From an uncultured Oscillospiraceae bacterium (GTDB taxonomy: Bacteria; Bacillota; Clostridia; Oscillospirales; Oscillospiraceae), in NCBI GenBank assembly GCA_910587785.1, contig CAJUOA010000005.1:1-64000 (forward strand): a DNA stretch of 64,000 bases. Reading direction: 5' to 3'. A program made the position numbers and the translations under genes. Positions 1-7,522 of the stretch are shown in pieces. The notes beneath the pieces are model-generated. The model saw nothing but the letters and a program-made list of their open reading frames with translations. It ran no database searches and was not told the DNA's origin. Every line of letters starts with the position of its first letter. Position 1 is the first letter of the stretch.

Positions 1-456
1 AGGAAATCGAAGCTCAGATTGCCCTGAAATGCCGGGAGATTCCTCGCGCTGACAGTTCTCCGCAGCAAATGCGCTGGCCACATGATACGCCTTATGGCTG
101 TCTCCTTTACTGCCGCGAATGGTTTTCCCATCTACTGCAATAACGGAACCTTCTATGCGGTGGTATCCCAACCAGTCATACAGGCATTCTGACAGCGCTT
201 CGGGCTTGATTCTCTCAAATACTCTCCGAAACGTGTCACTATCCGGTATTCCGTGAGGCAGCGCAAGGAATTCTCCCAGCCATTCCTCTCTTTCCCTCCC
301 GAATTCCTCCATATCCGGGAAGCCTTCTCCCCCGCACACTACCGTACACAGTCCTATGATTATGATGTCTTCCAGCTTGTGCAGGATCTGACCGCCTTTT
401 GTTCGCCGCGGGTCCTCTACCTGTTTCAGGCTTCCTTTTAATTTTTCTAGTTCCAT
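1..456 (-). CDS. ISAs1-family transposase, N-terminal part (runs off the window)
   Basis: Reading the minus strand from the ATG at 456 gives an open frame of 152 codons to the window edge. It begins MELEKLKGSLKQVEDPRRTK, continues with the family-typical hydrophobic HKLEDIIIIGLCTVVCGGEGF segment and contains AVDGKTIRGS followed by HKAYHVASAF, the first catalytic-Asp region of ISAs1/H-repeat DDE transposases. The last ~20 codons before the edge (after AFAAEN) do not look like the usual family continuation (an LGEI...EKSNEI type stretch), so the element may be broken there or the contig end may be imperfect. AT-richer than the neighbouring genes, as expected for a mobile element. Confidence 0.85.
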   Translation of the reverse strand, partial: MELEKLKGSLKQVEDPRRTKGGQILHKLEDIIIIGLCTVVCGGEGFPDMEEFGREREEWLGEFLALPHGIPDSDTFRRVFERIKPEALSECLYDWLGYHRIEGSVIAVDGKTIRGSKGDSHKAYHVASAFAAENCQREESPGISGQSELRFP

Positions 457-505
457 ATTCTTTATTATATCTCTTCCTCGCTAAATTTCAATTGCTGTTG
501 CCCTG
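1..505 (-). mobile_element. ISAs1-type insertion sequence, left end inside the window
   Basis: The transposase reading frame is preceded on the minus strand by a short AT-rich leader whose outer end reads CAGGGCAAC (plus strand 497-505). CAGGGC-type termini are typical of ISAs1 elements, so the terminus is placed near 505. The other end is outside the window, so the terminal repeats could not be compared. Confidence 0.5.
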
Positions 506-507
506 GC

Positions 508-541
508 AAAATTTTCCCACAGTCTTCCCAGGGAAGATTTT
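508..541. repeat. Imperfect inverted repeat at the IS/chromosome junction
   Basis: AAAATTTTCCC (508-518) pairs with GGGAAGATTTT (about 530-541) with one mismatch, and an inner CTTCCC/GGGAAG dyad is nested inside. It could be a weak terminator or part of the target site. It overlaps the probable promoter of the next gene. Confidence 0.35.
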
Positions 542-586
542 TTGTGGTATACTGCTGATATCTATAGGCTATTACAAATTGGGAGT

Positions 587-1321
587 GTGATAAATACGTC
601 TTATACCTATGAAACCGCAGTAACCTACAGCGACTTGGGGCCGGATGGGCTTCTGGACCACCGGGGACTGGCCCGGATGCTCCAGGAGGCGGCGTCTATC
701 GCGTCGGATGAGTGCGGCTACGGCCTTACAGATGGGGAGCGGACGAAGGTCCACTGGCTTCTGGCCGCGTGGCGGCTGGAGCTGTTGGAGCGGCCCGGCT
801 GGCGGGCGGAAATCGCTGTGGAGACTTGGCCCAGGAGCTTGGACGGCTTCCGCTCGGACCGGGACTATCTGGTCCGCTCCGGCGGAAAACTGATTGCCCG
901 GGGGGCGTCCCGGTGGTATCTGGTCAGCGGGTCCACGGGCCGCCTCGCCCGTATTACGGAGGAAATTCGCCGTGCCTACCCGCTGGAGGAGCGGTGCGTC
1001 TTTGAGGAGCCTCTCCGCAAGGACGGCAGGAGCGCCCCGGATGCCCGGGAGGTCTTTGCCTCCGCGGCGGGACGCCGGGACATGGATACCAACCGCCATG
1101 TGAATAACATCCACTATCTGGAGTACGCCTTGGAGGCCCTGCCGGAGGAGGTGTTCGCGGCCCTGCCCGGGACGGTGGAGATCGTCTTCCGCCGTCAGAT
1201 TTTGCAGGGTACCGCTTTCCGCTGTCTCTACTCCCGCGCCCCGGATGGGGAGCACCAGGTGGAGATCACCAGCGGCGAGGGGAAGGATGCGGTCCACCAC
1301 GCTTTTGTCTGGTTCTATTGA
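587..1321 (+). CDS. Acyl-ACP thioesterase (FatA/FatB-type, double hotdog)
   Basis: Hydrolyses acyl-acyl carrier protein to free fatty acid and ACP, ending or diverting fatty-acid synthesis in the cytoplasm. The 244-residue product has two hotdog halves: an N-terminal half starting NTSYTYETAVTYSDLGPDG, and a C-terminal half carrying MDTNRHVNNIHYLEY, the signature of bacterial acyl-ACP thioesterases (Asp, Asn and His of the active site). The frame is open from 542, but a TATACT -10 box at 548-553 suggests transcription begins downstream of that ATG, so the in-frame GTG at 587 is preferred; its Shine-Dalgarno (GGGAG) is unusually close, so the start is uncertain. It stands alone between the IS and the aminopeptidase gene. 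Confidence 0.85.
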   Translation: MINTSYTYETAVTYSDLGPDGLLDHRGLARMLQEAASIASDECGYGLTDGERTKVHWLLAAWRLELLERPGWRAEIAVETWPRSLDGFRSDRDYLVRSGGKLIARGASRWYLVSGSTGRLARITEEIRRAYPLEERCVFEEPLRKDGRSAPDAREVFASAAGRRDMDTNRHVNNIHYLEYALEALPEEVFAALPGTVEIVFRRQILQGTAFRCLYSRAPDGEHQVEITSGEGKDAVHHAFVWFY

Positions 1322-1350
1322 TCTGCTATTATTTTAAGGAGGATATATTT

Positions 1351-2628
1351 ATGAGAGATCTGCTTACATTCCTTGGAGAGAGTCCAAGCCGGTTCCACGC
1401 GGTGGAGAATCTGCGTCAGACGCTGGAGCAGGAGGGCTACACCCGCCTGAGCGAGTGCGGCACTTGGGATTTGGCTGTGGGGGGCAAGTACTATGTCACC
1501 CGCAACGGGTCGGCTCTGATGGCCTTCCGTATTCCCAGGAAGGACTTTACCGGGTTCATGATGTCCGCAAGCCACAGTGACTATCCCGCTTTCCGCGTAA
1601 AGGAGAATGCGGAGCTGACGGGGCCGGAGAAGTATCTGCGGCTGAATACGGAGCGCTATGGCGGGCAGCTTCTGTCCACCTGGCTGGACCGTCCTCTGAC
1701 AGTGGCGGGCCGGGTGCTGGTGGAGGAGAAGGGGGCGATTGCCACGAAGCTGGTGTATGTGGACAAGGACCTGCTGATGATCCCCAGCGTAGCCGCCCAT
1801 ATGAACCGGGAGGCCAATAACGGCTTCAAGTTCGATCCCAAGTGCGATATGGTGCCCCTTATGGCACTGGATACGGAGAAGGGGGCGTTTCGCAAGCTGG
1901 TAGCGGAGGCTGCTGGGTGCAAGGCGGAGGATATTCTGGGCACGGACCTGTTCCTCTGCCTGCGGCAGAAGCCGCTGGTCTGGGGGGCGAATGGGGAGTT
2001 TGTCTCCGCCGCCGGGCTGGATGACCTCCAGTGCGCCTATGGGTGCTTCAAGGGCTTCATGGAGGCGAAGGAGAGCAGCAGCGTGCCGGTCTATGTCCTG
2101 TTTGACAACGAAGAGGTAGGCAGTCAGACCAAGCAGGGGGCGGGCGGCACGTTCCTGGCCGATTTGGTGGACCGGGTGTGCGCGGCCATGGGACGGGATA
2201 AGGCCAGCGCTGTGGCGTGCAGTTTTATGGTTTCCGCCGACAACGCCCACGCGGTCCATCCCAATCACCCGGAGTTTGCTGATGCTACGCACCGTCCGGC
2301 GATGAATGCGGGGCCGGTCATTAAGTTTGGTGTGCGCTATGCAACCGATGGTGCGTCTCAGGCGATCTTCACGGCGCTGTGCAAGAAGGCGGGGGTGCCG
2401 GTGCAGCATTTTGCCAATCGTTCTGATATGGCTGGCGGCGGAACGCTGGGGTGCATTTCGCTGGGGCAGCTGTCTGTGAATACGGTAGATATTGGGCTGC
2501 CGCAACTGGCGATGCACTCCTGCTTTGAGACGGCGGGGTCGAAGGATACGGAGTATCTGGTCAAGGCGATGGCTGAGGTCTATTCTGCCTCTTTCCGGGA
2601 GGATCATGGGCTGTTTACTCTGGCCTGA
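1351..2628 (+). CDS. apeB: M18 family aminopeptidase
   Basis: Cytosolic zinc-dependent exopeptidase removing N-terminal residues, often acidic ones, from peptides. The 425 residues are full length for the M18 family. Metal-binding motifs are visible: SASHSDYPAFRVK (first His), the FDNEEVGS acidic motif, VSADNAHAVHPNH, and the C-terminal LAMHSCFETAG His region. The start at 1351 is fixed by an AAGGAGG Shine-Dalgarno 9 bases upstream; an in-frame extension to 1318 overlaps the previous stop and is not needed. A strong terminator follows directly, so it ends a short transcription unit. Confidence 0.95.
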   Translation: MRDLLTFLGESPSRFHAVENLRQTLEQEGYTRLSECGTWDLAVGGKYYVTRNGSALMAFRIPRKDFTGFMMSASHSDYPAFRVKENAELTGPEKYLRLNTERYGGQLLSTWLDRPLTVAGRVLVEEKGAIATKLVYVDKDLLMIPSVAAHMNREANNGFKFDPKCDMVPLMALDTEKGAFRKLVAEAAGCKAEDILGTDLFLCLRQKPLVWGANGEFVSAAGLDDLQCAYGCFKGFMEAKESSSVPVYVLFDNEEVGSQTKQGAGGTFLADLVDRVCAAMGRDKASAVACSFMVSADNAHAVHPNHPEFADATHRPAMNAGPVIKFGVRYATDGASQAIFTALCKKAGVPVQHFANRSDMAGGGTLGCISLGQLSVNTVDIGLPQLAMHSCFETAGSKDTEYLVKAMAEVYSASFREDHGLFTLA

Positions 2629-2637
2629 GCGATGGAA

Positions 2638-2663
2638 ACGGGGGCCTGCGGGCCCCCGTTTTC
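2638..2663 (+). terminator. Rho-independent terminator after apeB
   Basis: A 9-bp GC stem, ACGGGGGCC paired with GGCCCCCGT, has a 3-base loop and is followed by TTTT. It lies 10 bases after the aminopeptidase stop codon. Confidence 0.85.
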
Positions 2664-2692
2664 AGGAGTGCGGAGCACGACATAATGCAGAA

Positions 2693-2740
2693 CAGCATAG
2701 CAGTATAGCAGCATAGCGGTATAGCAGTATAGTAGTATAG
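2693..2740. repeat. Six-unit 8-bp tandem repeat, consensus CAGTATAG
   Basis: Units of exactly 8 bp follow each other without gaps: CAGCATAG, CAGTATAG, CAGCATAG, CGGTATAG, CAGTATAG, TAGTATAG. The array lies in non-coding DNA just past the apeB terminator. Eight-base units are not codon multiples, and no gene is affected. It is probably a slippage-generated microsatellite. Confidence 0.9.
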
Positions 2741-3241
2741 CAGGCAGTACCGCCCGCACTATGCCGGTGGCCCGGTAGTTTCTCTATAGAATCGTGCTTC
2801 TAGGAGGCGAACCCAACGAAGAAGGGGAGAGGTCTAGGGAGTAGCGGCGGAGATTCGGGCGGCATCGGCCCAGGGAAGTGATTGGGAAAAGGAGGCCGCC
2901 AGGTCGTAGCGTAAATCAATAACCCCCGTAATCAAGGAAGATTCTTAAGAAACGTAGTTTCTTAAGCGTCTTTTTGGTGACTTTTTCCACGCGGAAAAAG
3001 TCACCGGGGGTCCGGGGCGAGAAGTCCCGGGACTGTAGGGAAGAAGCATCCAGCCTGAGGAGAGAAGAGGAGGCCACCAGCAGTCTGGATGCCGCCACCA
3101 CCTGCGAGGTGATGGAGAACCTGCTGGACCGGGACGGCGGCTTTGCCAAGCTCTACCGGAACCTGAGCCAGACAAAGCAGGGCGGGGGCCGGTGCTTTCC
3201 GCACCAGTCCCCGCGCTCCGCGGTATCGGGTCTTTGGATGC
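2741..3241. other. Gene-poor stretch with degenerate sequence
   Basis: No convincing gene between the 8-bp array and the AraC-family gene. It contains a two-hairpin repeat (2944-3005). Downstream of that, about 3040-3190 read on the plus strand resembles a protein fragment (DAATTCEVMENLLDRDG, then FAKLYRNL) without a credible ribosome site or natural end. I do not recognise the fragment and treat the interval as decayed or scarred DNA. Confidence 0.5.
2944..3005. repeat. Two-hairpin intergenic element, divergent copy
   Basis: First hairpin: CTTAAGAAAC (2944-2953), GTA loop, GTTTCTTAAG (2957-2966), 10 perfect base pairs. After a T-rich spacer comes a second hairpin: 13-base arm 2976-2988 (GGTGACTTTTTCC), ACGC loop, arm 2993-3005, again perfect. 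The architecture matches the elements at 38347, 46757 and 50776, but the stem sequences differ. Confidence 0.8.
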
Positions 3242-4093
3242 TCAGTCCCGCCCGGACTTTTTCACCGGAAGCCAGACCTCATAGCGGGCATTTTCCGGGT
3301 CCGCATTGAGGTAGACCTCCACATCCGGACCGCTGGCGTACTCATATCCGGAGGTGGGGAGCCACTCGGTGACAATGCGCCGCTCCAGATCCTGGAGGGA
3401 GCGGCTGGTTCCGCTCCCCGGGAAGACCGCCCAGGTGGCGGCAGGGACCAGATACTCCTCCAGCCCGGGGGCGGCCTGGCTGCTGGCGGCGGCGACATAG
3501 TAGCGCCACTGCTCGGCGTCACCGCAGACACTGACCCCAAGGATGCCCGCGGGCTCACCGTCCATCAGCGCCGCGAGGCGCTGGAGGGTGCCGTCTCCGG
3601 CGGCGCGGCCCCACACCTGGGGCACGGCCTCAAAGTTTTTTTCAATGTCGCTCTCCAGGGGGACGCTGACGCCCACGATGCGGAAAGCCTCCCGTTTTTC
3701 GATGCGAAATTCCATTTCCCGCGCTCCTTTGACTGTGATCGTAAAACGCAGCGGGGGATAGCCCTTTACCGCCGCCCCCGGCTCCCGGACGGCGGAGGGC
3801 GCGAGGCCGTGGACCGCCTGGAAGGCCCGGTTGAAGGCCGTGGGGGACTGGTAGCCGTACTTGCAGGCCGCGTCCGCCACCTTCTCCCCGGCCATGAGGT
3901 CCACCGCCGCCAGGCTCATCCGCCTGCGCCGGATGTACTCCCCCAGGGGCACCCCCGCCAGGTAGGCGAACATCCGCTGGTAGTGGTAGGTGGAGCAGCA
4001 GGCCAGCCGCGCCAGGGCGGCGTAGTCGATCTCCTCCGTGAGGTGCGATTCAATGTAGGCGATGCTCCTGTTGAGGCCGTCGACCCATTCCAT
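3242..4093 (-). CDS. AraC-family transcriptional regulator with GyrI-like effector domain
   Basis: Predicted DNA-binding regulator of 283 residues. The N-terminal ~105 residues form the double helix-turn-helix of AraC/XylS proteins (SLAAVDLMAGEKVADAACKYG, then SPTAFNRAFQAVHGLAPS). Residues ~125-283 look like a GyrI/Rob-type small-molecule binding domain, as in multidrug-responsive activators. It faces away from the truncated phosphotransferase at 4185. Target and ligand cannot be deduced. Start ATG at 4093 is preceded by a GAGG-type ribosome site. Confidence 0.9.
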   Translation of the reverse strand: MEWVDGLNRSIAYIESHLTEEIDYAALARLACCSTYHYQRMFAYLAGVPLGEYIRRRRMSLAAVDLMAGEKVADAACKYGYQSPTAFNRAFQAVHGLAPSAVREPGAAVKGYPPLRFTITVKGAREMEFRIEKREAFRIVGVSVPLESDIEKNFEAVPQVWGRAAGDGTLQRLAALMDGEPAGILGVSVCGDAEQWRYYVAAASSQAAPGLEEYLVPAATWAVFPGSGTSRSLQDLERRIVTEWLPTSGYEYASGPDVEVYLNADPENARYEVWLPVKKSGRD

Positions 4094-4184
4094 GTTGGTA
4101 TCCTCCCTGCGTTTTTTGTTATCTTACCATATCATTTCCGATTTGTCCTCTCTTTTTCCGCACAAAAATGATAGGAGGCAGTCT

Positions 4185-4338
4185 ATGCGCTTTCCAGAGA
4201 CCATCGCCCGCCTGCTCCCGGAGACGGCTTGGCAGACGGACACCGTGGGCATGTCCCGGTCCACGGTGCTCCTCTTTGAGGACCGGGTGCTGAAGATCGA
4301 CCAGGACTGGGAGGAGTCCCGGCGGGAGCCCCGCTCAG
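4185..4338 (+). pseudogene. Truncated aminoglycoside 3'-phosphotransferase-like gene (N-terminal remnant)
   Basis: A good start exists: AGGAGG (from about 4173) then ATG at 4185, reading MRFPETIARLLPETAWQ and VGMSRSTVLLFEDRVLKID, the N-terminal lobe typical of APH(3')-like kinases including the nucleotide-binding strand. After about 51 codons the similarity stops at REPRS. The frame then runs antisense through the neighbouring Cys-rich gene, so the catalytic HGD and DFG parts are missing. I call it a deletion remnant. It is not expected to give resistance. Confidence 0.7.
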
Positions 4339-4391
4339 ACTGTCAGAAAAGCCCTCCGCCGGAGTTTTCGCCGAACAAGTCCCCCGTCCAC

Positions 4392-4709
4392 TCACTCTCC
4401 CAGCTCCTCCATACGCTGCATCCGTTCCATGATCTTCTCATAGGACCCTGTGATGCGGGCATAGTTTTCCGGGACATGGGGCACCAGACAGCCGGAGCAG
4501 TCCTTCACGCCGCCGGGCAGATACTTGAAATTCCCTCCGCAGCCGCGGCCCAGCGCGTAGAGGGGGCAGTAGCAGAAAAGGCAATTGAACTGATCCGGGC
4601 GTTCCGTCTCGTGGCAGGGGAAGAAGGCGCAGTCCCGGTTTTGGAAAAAGGCGAAGCTGTTGGGCGGGGTCTCCGGCTGGGGCGCGGAGACGTTTTTTTC
4701 TTCTTGCAT
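4392..4709 (-). CDS. Small cysteine-rich protein (zf-like family)
   Basis: A 105-residue cytosolic protein with a metal-site-like Cys pattern: FFPCHE, FNCLFCYCPLYALG, GCGGNF, KDCSGCLVPH. This matches the cysteine-rich small domain (Pfam zf-like) seen next to radical-SAM and cofactor genes in anaerobes. The biochemical role is unknown; metal or Fe-S binding is inferred from the cysteines. The C-terminus is a short helix (YEKIMERMQRMEELGE). Its 3' end abuts the deletion scar of the phosphotransferase remnant. Confidence 0.75.
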   Translation of the reverse strand: MQEEKNVSAPQPETPPNSFAFFQNRDCAFFPCHETERPDQFNCLFCYCPLYALGRGCGGNFKYLPGGVKDCSGCLVPHVPENYARITGSYEKIMERMQRMEELGE

Positions 4710-4995
4710 AGCAGACTCCTTTACAGAATGAAATGGAACGCAGGCCCTGAAGGGCTGAATCCCGCACGCTCAGCGTACCATGTTCTCCGGGATGTGTCAA
4801 GCGGCGATATGTTGAGATCCTAGCGGGTGCAGACCGGCTGCGGCCACGGACAGATGCTCTGCGCGGCGGACGGCCATGTGGCAGCTGCGGGGCGGCCGGG
4901 AGGCCGCCGGGGCCTTTACCGGAGACGCCCCGGACATCCTGCAAAATCCGCTGTACCAGGCCCGGAGGGGCGATCTCCAGCAGCACTCAGACTGC
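4710..4995. other. Non-coding or decayed gap between the Cys-rich gene and htpG
   Basis: About 285 bases with only short, overlapping, low-quality open frames on either strand and no matching ribosome sites. I see no recognisable protein fragment, RNA motif or repeat here apart from the htpG terminator at its edge. Confidence 0.5.
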
Positions 4996-5026
4996 GAAAA
5001 AAGACCTGACGCGCCGCGTCAGGTCC
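4996..5026 (-). terminator. Rho-independent terminator of htpG
   Basis: On the minus strand a 10-bp stem, GACCTGACGC paired with GCGTCAGGTC (plus 5003-5012 and 5016-5025), is followed by six T residues. It lies just past the htpG stop. Confidence 0.9.
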
Positions 5027-5040
5027 TTTTTATCAAATCT

Positions 5041-6918
5041 TTACGCCCACAGACTGCACAGCAGGTCCGTATACCCCGAGGGGTCGTCGATGGGCAGGCC
5101 GGCGATGAGCTTGGCCTGGTTGAAGAGCACCTGGGCGTACTTCTTCGCCTTCTCCGGGTCTGCGGTCCGGGCGGACTCCAGGGCGGCGAAGGCGGGGTGC
5201 TCCACGTTCAGCTCCAGGATGCGCTGGGCCTTGAAGCCCATCTCCGGCTGGGCGGCGGCGAAGTAGCGCTCCATCTCAAAGCTGGGGCCCTCGCCGCTGG
5301 TGAGGCACACCGGGTGGGTCTTGAGCTTCCGGGACACCCGGACCTTGTCCACACCGTCCCCCAGGGCCTCTTTCACGAAGTCCAGGGCCTCCTTGTATTC
5401 GTCCTCGCTCTTCTCCTCGGGCATGTCCTCCAGCTCCAGGTCCCCGTCCACAGCGGAGCGGAAGGTTTTTTCCTTGTACTCCCGCAAAATCTCCACCAGG
5501 AGCTGGTCCGCCTGGTCGGTGAGGTACAAGATCTCGATGTTCCGCTCCCGCAGGAGCTCCGTCTGGGGCAGGTTGTCCATGGCGGCGGCGCTCTCGCCGG
5601 AGGCGTAGTAGATATGTTTCTGGCTCTCAGGCATCCGGTCCACGTACTCGGAAAGGGTCACCAGCTTCTTCTCCGTGGAGGAGTAGAAGAGGAGCAGGTC
5701 CTCCAAAAGCTCCCGCTTTGCGCCGTAGCCGTTGAGGCAGCCCACCTTCAGCTGGCGGCCGAAGTTCTGGTAGAACTTCTCGTAGCCCTCCCGGTCCTCC
5801 TTGAGCATCCGGGCGAGCTCGCCTTTGACCTTCTTTTCGATGTTGTTGGCGATGAGCTTGAGCTGCCGGTCATGCTGGAGGAGCTCCCGGGAGATGTTCA
5901 GGCTCAGATCCGGGGAGTCCACCACGCCCTTGACGAAGCCGAAGTGGTCGCCGATGAGGTCCTGACACTTGTCCATGATCATGACCCCGGCGGAGTAGAG
6001 CTGGAGGCCCCGCTCATAGTCCGCGCTGTAGTAATCGAAGGGGGTGCGGCTGGGGATGTAGAGCAGGGCCTTGTAGGACACCTGCCCCTCGGCGGAGACG
6101 GTGATGACCGACTGGGGCGCGGTGAAGTCGCTGAACTTCTCCTGGTAGAATTTGTCGTACTCCTCCCGGCTGACCTCGCTCTTCTTCCTCTGCCAGAGGG
6201 GGACCATGCTGTTGAGGGTCTCCTCCTCCTTGTAATCCTCGTACTCGGGCTTGTCCTCCGGGGAGTCCTCCTTCTTCCGGGACTTGGTGACCTCCATGCG
6301 GATGGGCCAGCGGATGTAGTCGGAGTACTTCTTCACCAGGGAGCGCAGGCGGTATTCCTCCAGGAACTCGCTGTAGTTCTCCTCCTCGCCGTCGGGCTTG
6401 ATGTGCATAGAGATGTCAGTGCCCACAGCGTCCTTCTCGCAGGGGGTGATGGTGTAGCCCTCGGCCCCGGCGCTCTCCCAGCGGTAGGCCTGGTCCGCGC
6501 CGTACTTCTTCGTCACCACAGTGATGTGGTCGGCGACCATGAAGGCGGAGTAGAAGCCCACGCCGAACTGGCCGATGATGTCCACGTCCTCGCTCTCCCC
6601 CACCTCCTGGCGGAACTGGTAGGTGCCGCTGGAGGCGATGACGCCCAGGTTGTTCTCCAGCTCTCCGGCGTCCATGCCGATGCCGTTGTCGCTGACGGTC
6701 AGCACACGGCTCTCCGGGTCGGCGTGGACGGTGATGCGGAAGTCCTCCCGCTTGCGCCCCACGTTCTCGTCGGTCAGGGACTTGTAGCAGAGCTTATCAA
6801 TGGCGTCGCTGGCGTTGGAGATGATCTCCCGCAGGAAGATCTCCTTGTGGGTGTAGATGGAGTTAATCATCAGGTCCAGCAGGCGCTTGGACTCCGCCTT
6901 GAATTCTTTTGCTGCCAT
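5041..6918 (-). CDS. htpG: Molecular chaperone HtpG (bacterial Hsp90)
   Basis: ATP-dependent dimeric chaperone of the cytoplasm. The 625-residue protein is full length: GHKL ATPase domain with NASDAIDK, SDNGIGMDAGEL, GVIASSGTYQF and QFGVGFYSAF, then middle domain (SRTPFDYYSADYERGLQLY, the SRELLQ catalytic-arginine segment) and C-terminal dimerisation domain. The start ATG at 6918 has an AGGA ribosome site. It is transcribed divergently from the BlaI gene at 7145. A perfect CIRCE operator lies about 100 bases upstream of the start, so HrcA heat-shock repression is the likely control. Confidence 0.98.
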   Translation of the reverse strand: MAAKEFKAESKRLLDLMINSIYTHKEIFLREIISNASDAIDKLCYKSLTDENVGRKREDFRITVHADPESRVLTVSDNGIGMDAGELENNLGVIASSGTYQFRQEVGESEDVDIIGQFGVGFYSAFMVADHITVVTKKYGADQAYRWESAGAEGYTITPCEKDAVGTDISMHIKPDGEEENYSEFLEEYRLRSLVKKYSDYIRWPIRMEVTKSRKKEDSPEDKPEYEDYKEEETLNSMVPLWQRKKSEVSREEYDKFYQEKFSDFTAPQSVITVSAEGQVSYKALLYIPSRTPFDYYSADYERGLQLYSAGVMIMDKCQDLIGDHFGFVKGVVDSPDLSLNISRELLQHDRQLKLIANNIEKKVKGELARMLKEDREGYEKFYQNFGRQLKVGCLNGYGAKRELLEDLLLFYSSTEKKLVTLSEYVDRMPESQKHIYYASGESAAAMDNLPQTELLRERNIEILYLTDQADQLLVEILREYKEKTFRSAVDGDLELEDMPEEKSEDEYKEALDFVKEALGDGVDKVRVSRKLKTHPVCLTSGEGPSFEMERYFAAAQPEMGFKAQRILELNVEHPAFAALESARTADPEKAKKYAQVLFNQAKLIAGLPIDDPSGYTDLLCSLWA

Positions 6919-7019
6919 AGGTTTTCTTTCCTCCCGTTCAGATGGACCGCCTGGTGCGGTCTTTTTTCTCCCCTATCATGAGGGGTAATTGTGAACGGAG
7001 TATGACTAAATTGTAAATA

Positions 7020-7046
7020 TTAGCACTCTTCTTTCTGGAGTGCTAA
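7020..7046. promoter_or_regulatory. CIRCE element (HrcA operator)
   Basis: Perfect canonical CIRCE: TTAGCACTC (7020-7028), 9-base spacer, GAGTGCTAA (7038-7046). It is in the divergent intergenic region 102 bases upstream of htpG and 98 bases upstream of the BlaI gene. Since the BlaI gene has its own dyads, htpG is the expected target. Confidence 0.97.
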
Positions 7047-7076
7047 CAGTTTGTGCGTTGAGCAGAAAACTTTTCC

Positions 7077-7126
7077 TTGACAATTGGCCTACAACATGTT
7101 ATCCTAATCAAGCCTACAAAATGTAG
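7077..7126 (+). promoter_or_regulatory. Promoter with two BlaI-type operator dyads
   Basis: TTGACA (7077-7082), 17-base spacer, TATCCT (7100-7105). One dyad, CTACAACATGTTA (7089-7101), overlaps the -10 box. The second, the perfect palindrome CTACAAAATGTAG (7114-7126), sits over the start of transcription. The TACA-N3-TGTA core matches BlaI/MecI operators, so the pair should be autoregulated. Confidence 0.85.
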
Positions 7127-7144
7127 TCTAAGGAGGAAGGACAA

Positions 7145-7522
7145 ATGATCCCACAGGTTTCGGATTCCGAGCTGGAGCTGATGCAGATCGTCTGGGACTG
7201 CGGCGGCAGGGCCCTCTATGCCCAGATCATGGCGGCGCTGACCGCCGCGGGGCGCTCGTGGCAGAAGAACACGGTCATCACCCTCCTGTCCCGGCTGGTG
7301 GACAAGGGGATGCTCAAGACCAGCAAGATCGGCCGGCGCAACGAGTACGCCGCCCTGGTCTCCCGGGCGGACTACCAGGCCGCTCAGACCCAGGCCCTGG
7401 TGGGCAAGCTCTACGCCGGCAGTGCCAAGGGCCTGGTGGCCGCCCTCATCGAGGGACAGGCCATCTCCGCCCAGGAGTTTGAGGAGCTCAGGAGCTTCTG
7501 GGAGAAGGGAGAGGCAAAATGA
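7145..7522 (+). CDS. BlaI/MecI/CopY-family repressor (module 1)
   Basis: A 125-residue winged-helix repressor: SDSELELMQIVWDCGG opening, recognition segment WQKNTVITLLSRLVDKGML, wing region KIGRRNEYAALVSRADY, then a C-terminal dimerisation helix. Members are inactivated by cleavage triggered by a BlaR-type membrane protease, here the gene that overlaps its stop by 4 bases (ATGA at 7519-7522). AAGGAGG ribosome site. Two dyads in its promoter indicate autorepression. The resistance or stress gene it governs is not in the same operon. Confidence 0.93.
   Translation: MIPQVSDSELELMQIVWDCGGRALYAQIMAALTAAGRSWQKNTVITLLSRLVDKGMLKTSKIGRRNEYAALVSRADYQAAQTQALVGKLYAGSAKGLVAALIEGQAISAQEFEELRSFWEKGEAK

Noticed and set aside
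2974..3309. 111-codon ORF in the scar zone
   Set aside because: Begins inside a repeat hairpin, has no ribosome site and overlaps the AraC gene end; recorded only as degenerate sequence.
4438..4986. 182-codon minus-strand frame upstream of the Cys-rich gene
   Set aside because: Mostly an alternative frame of the Cys-rich gene; the rest is low-complexity without known motifs.
4876..6981. 701-codon open frame on the plus strand
   Set aside because: Antisense to htpG over nearly its full length; long antisense frames are expected at this GC content and the product is low-complexity Leu/Val/His rich.
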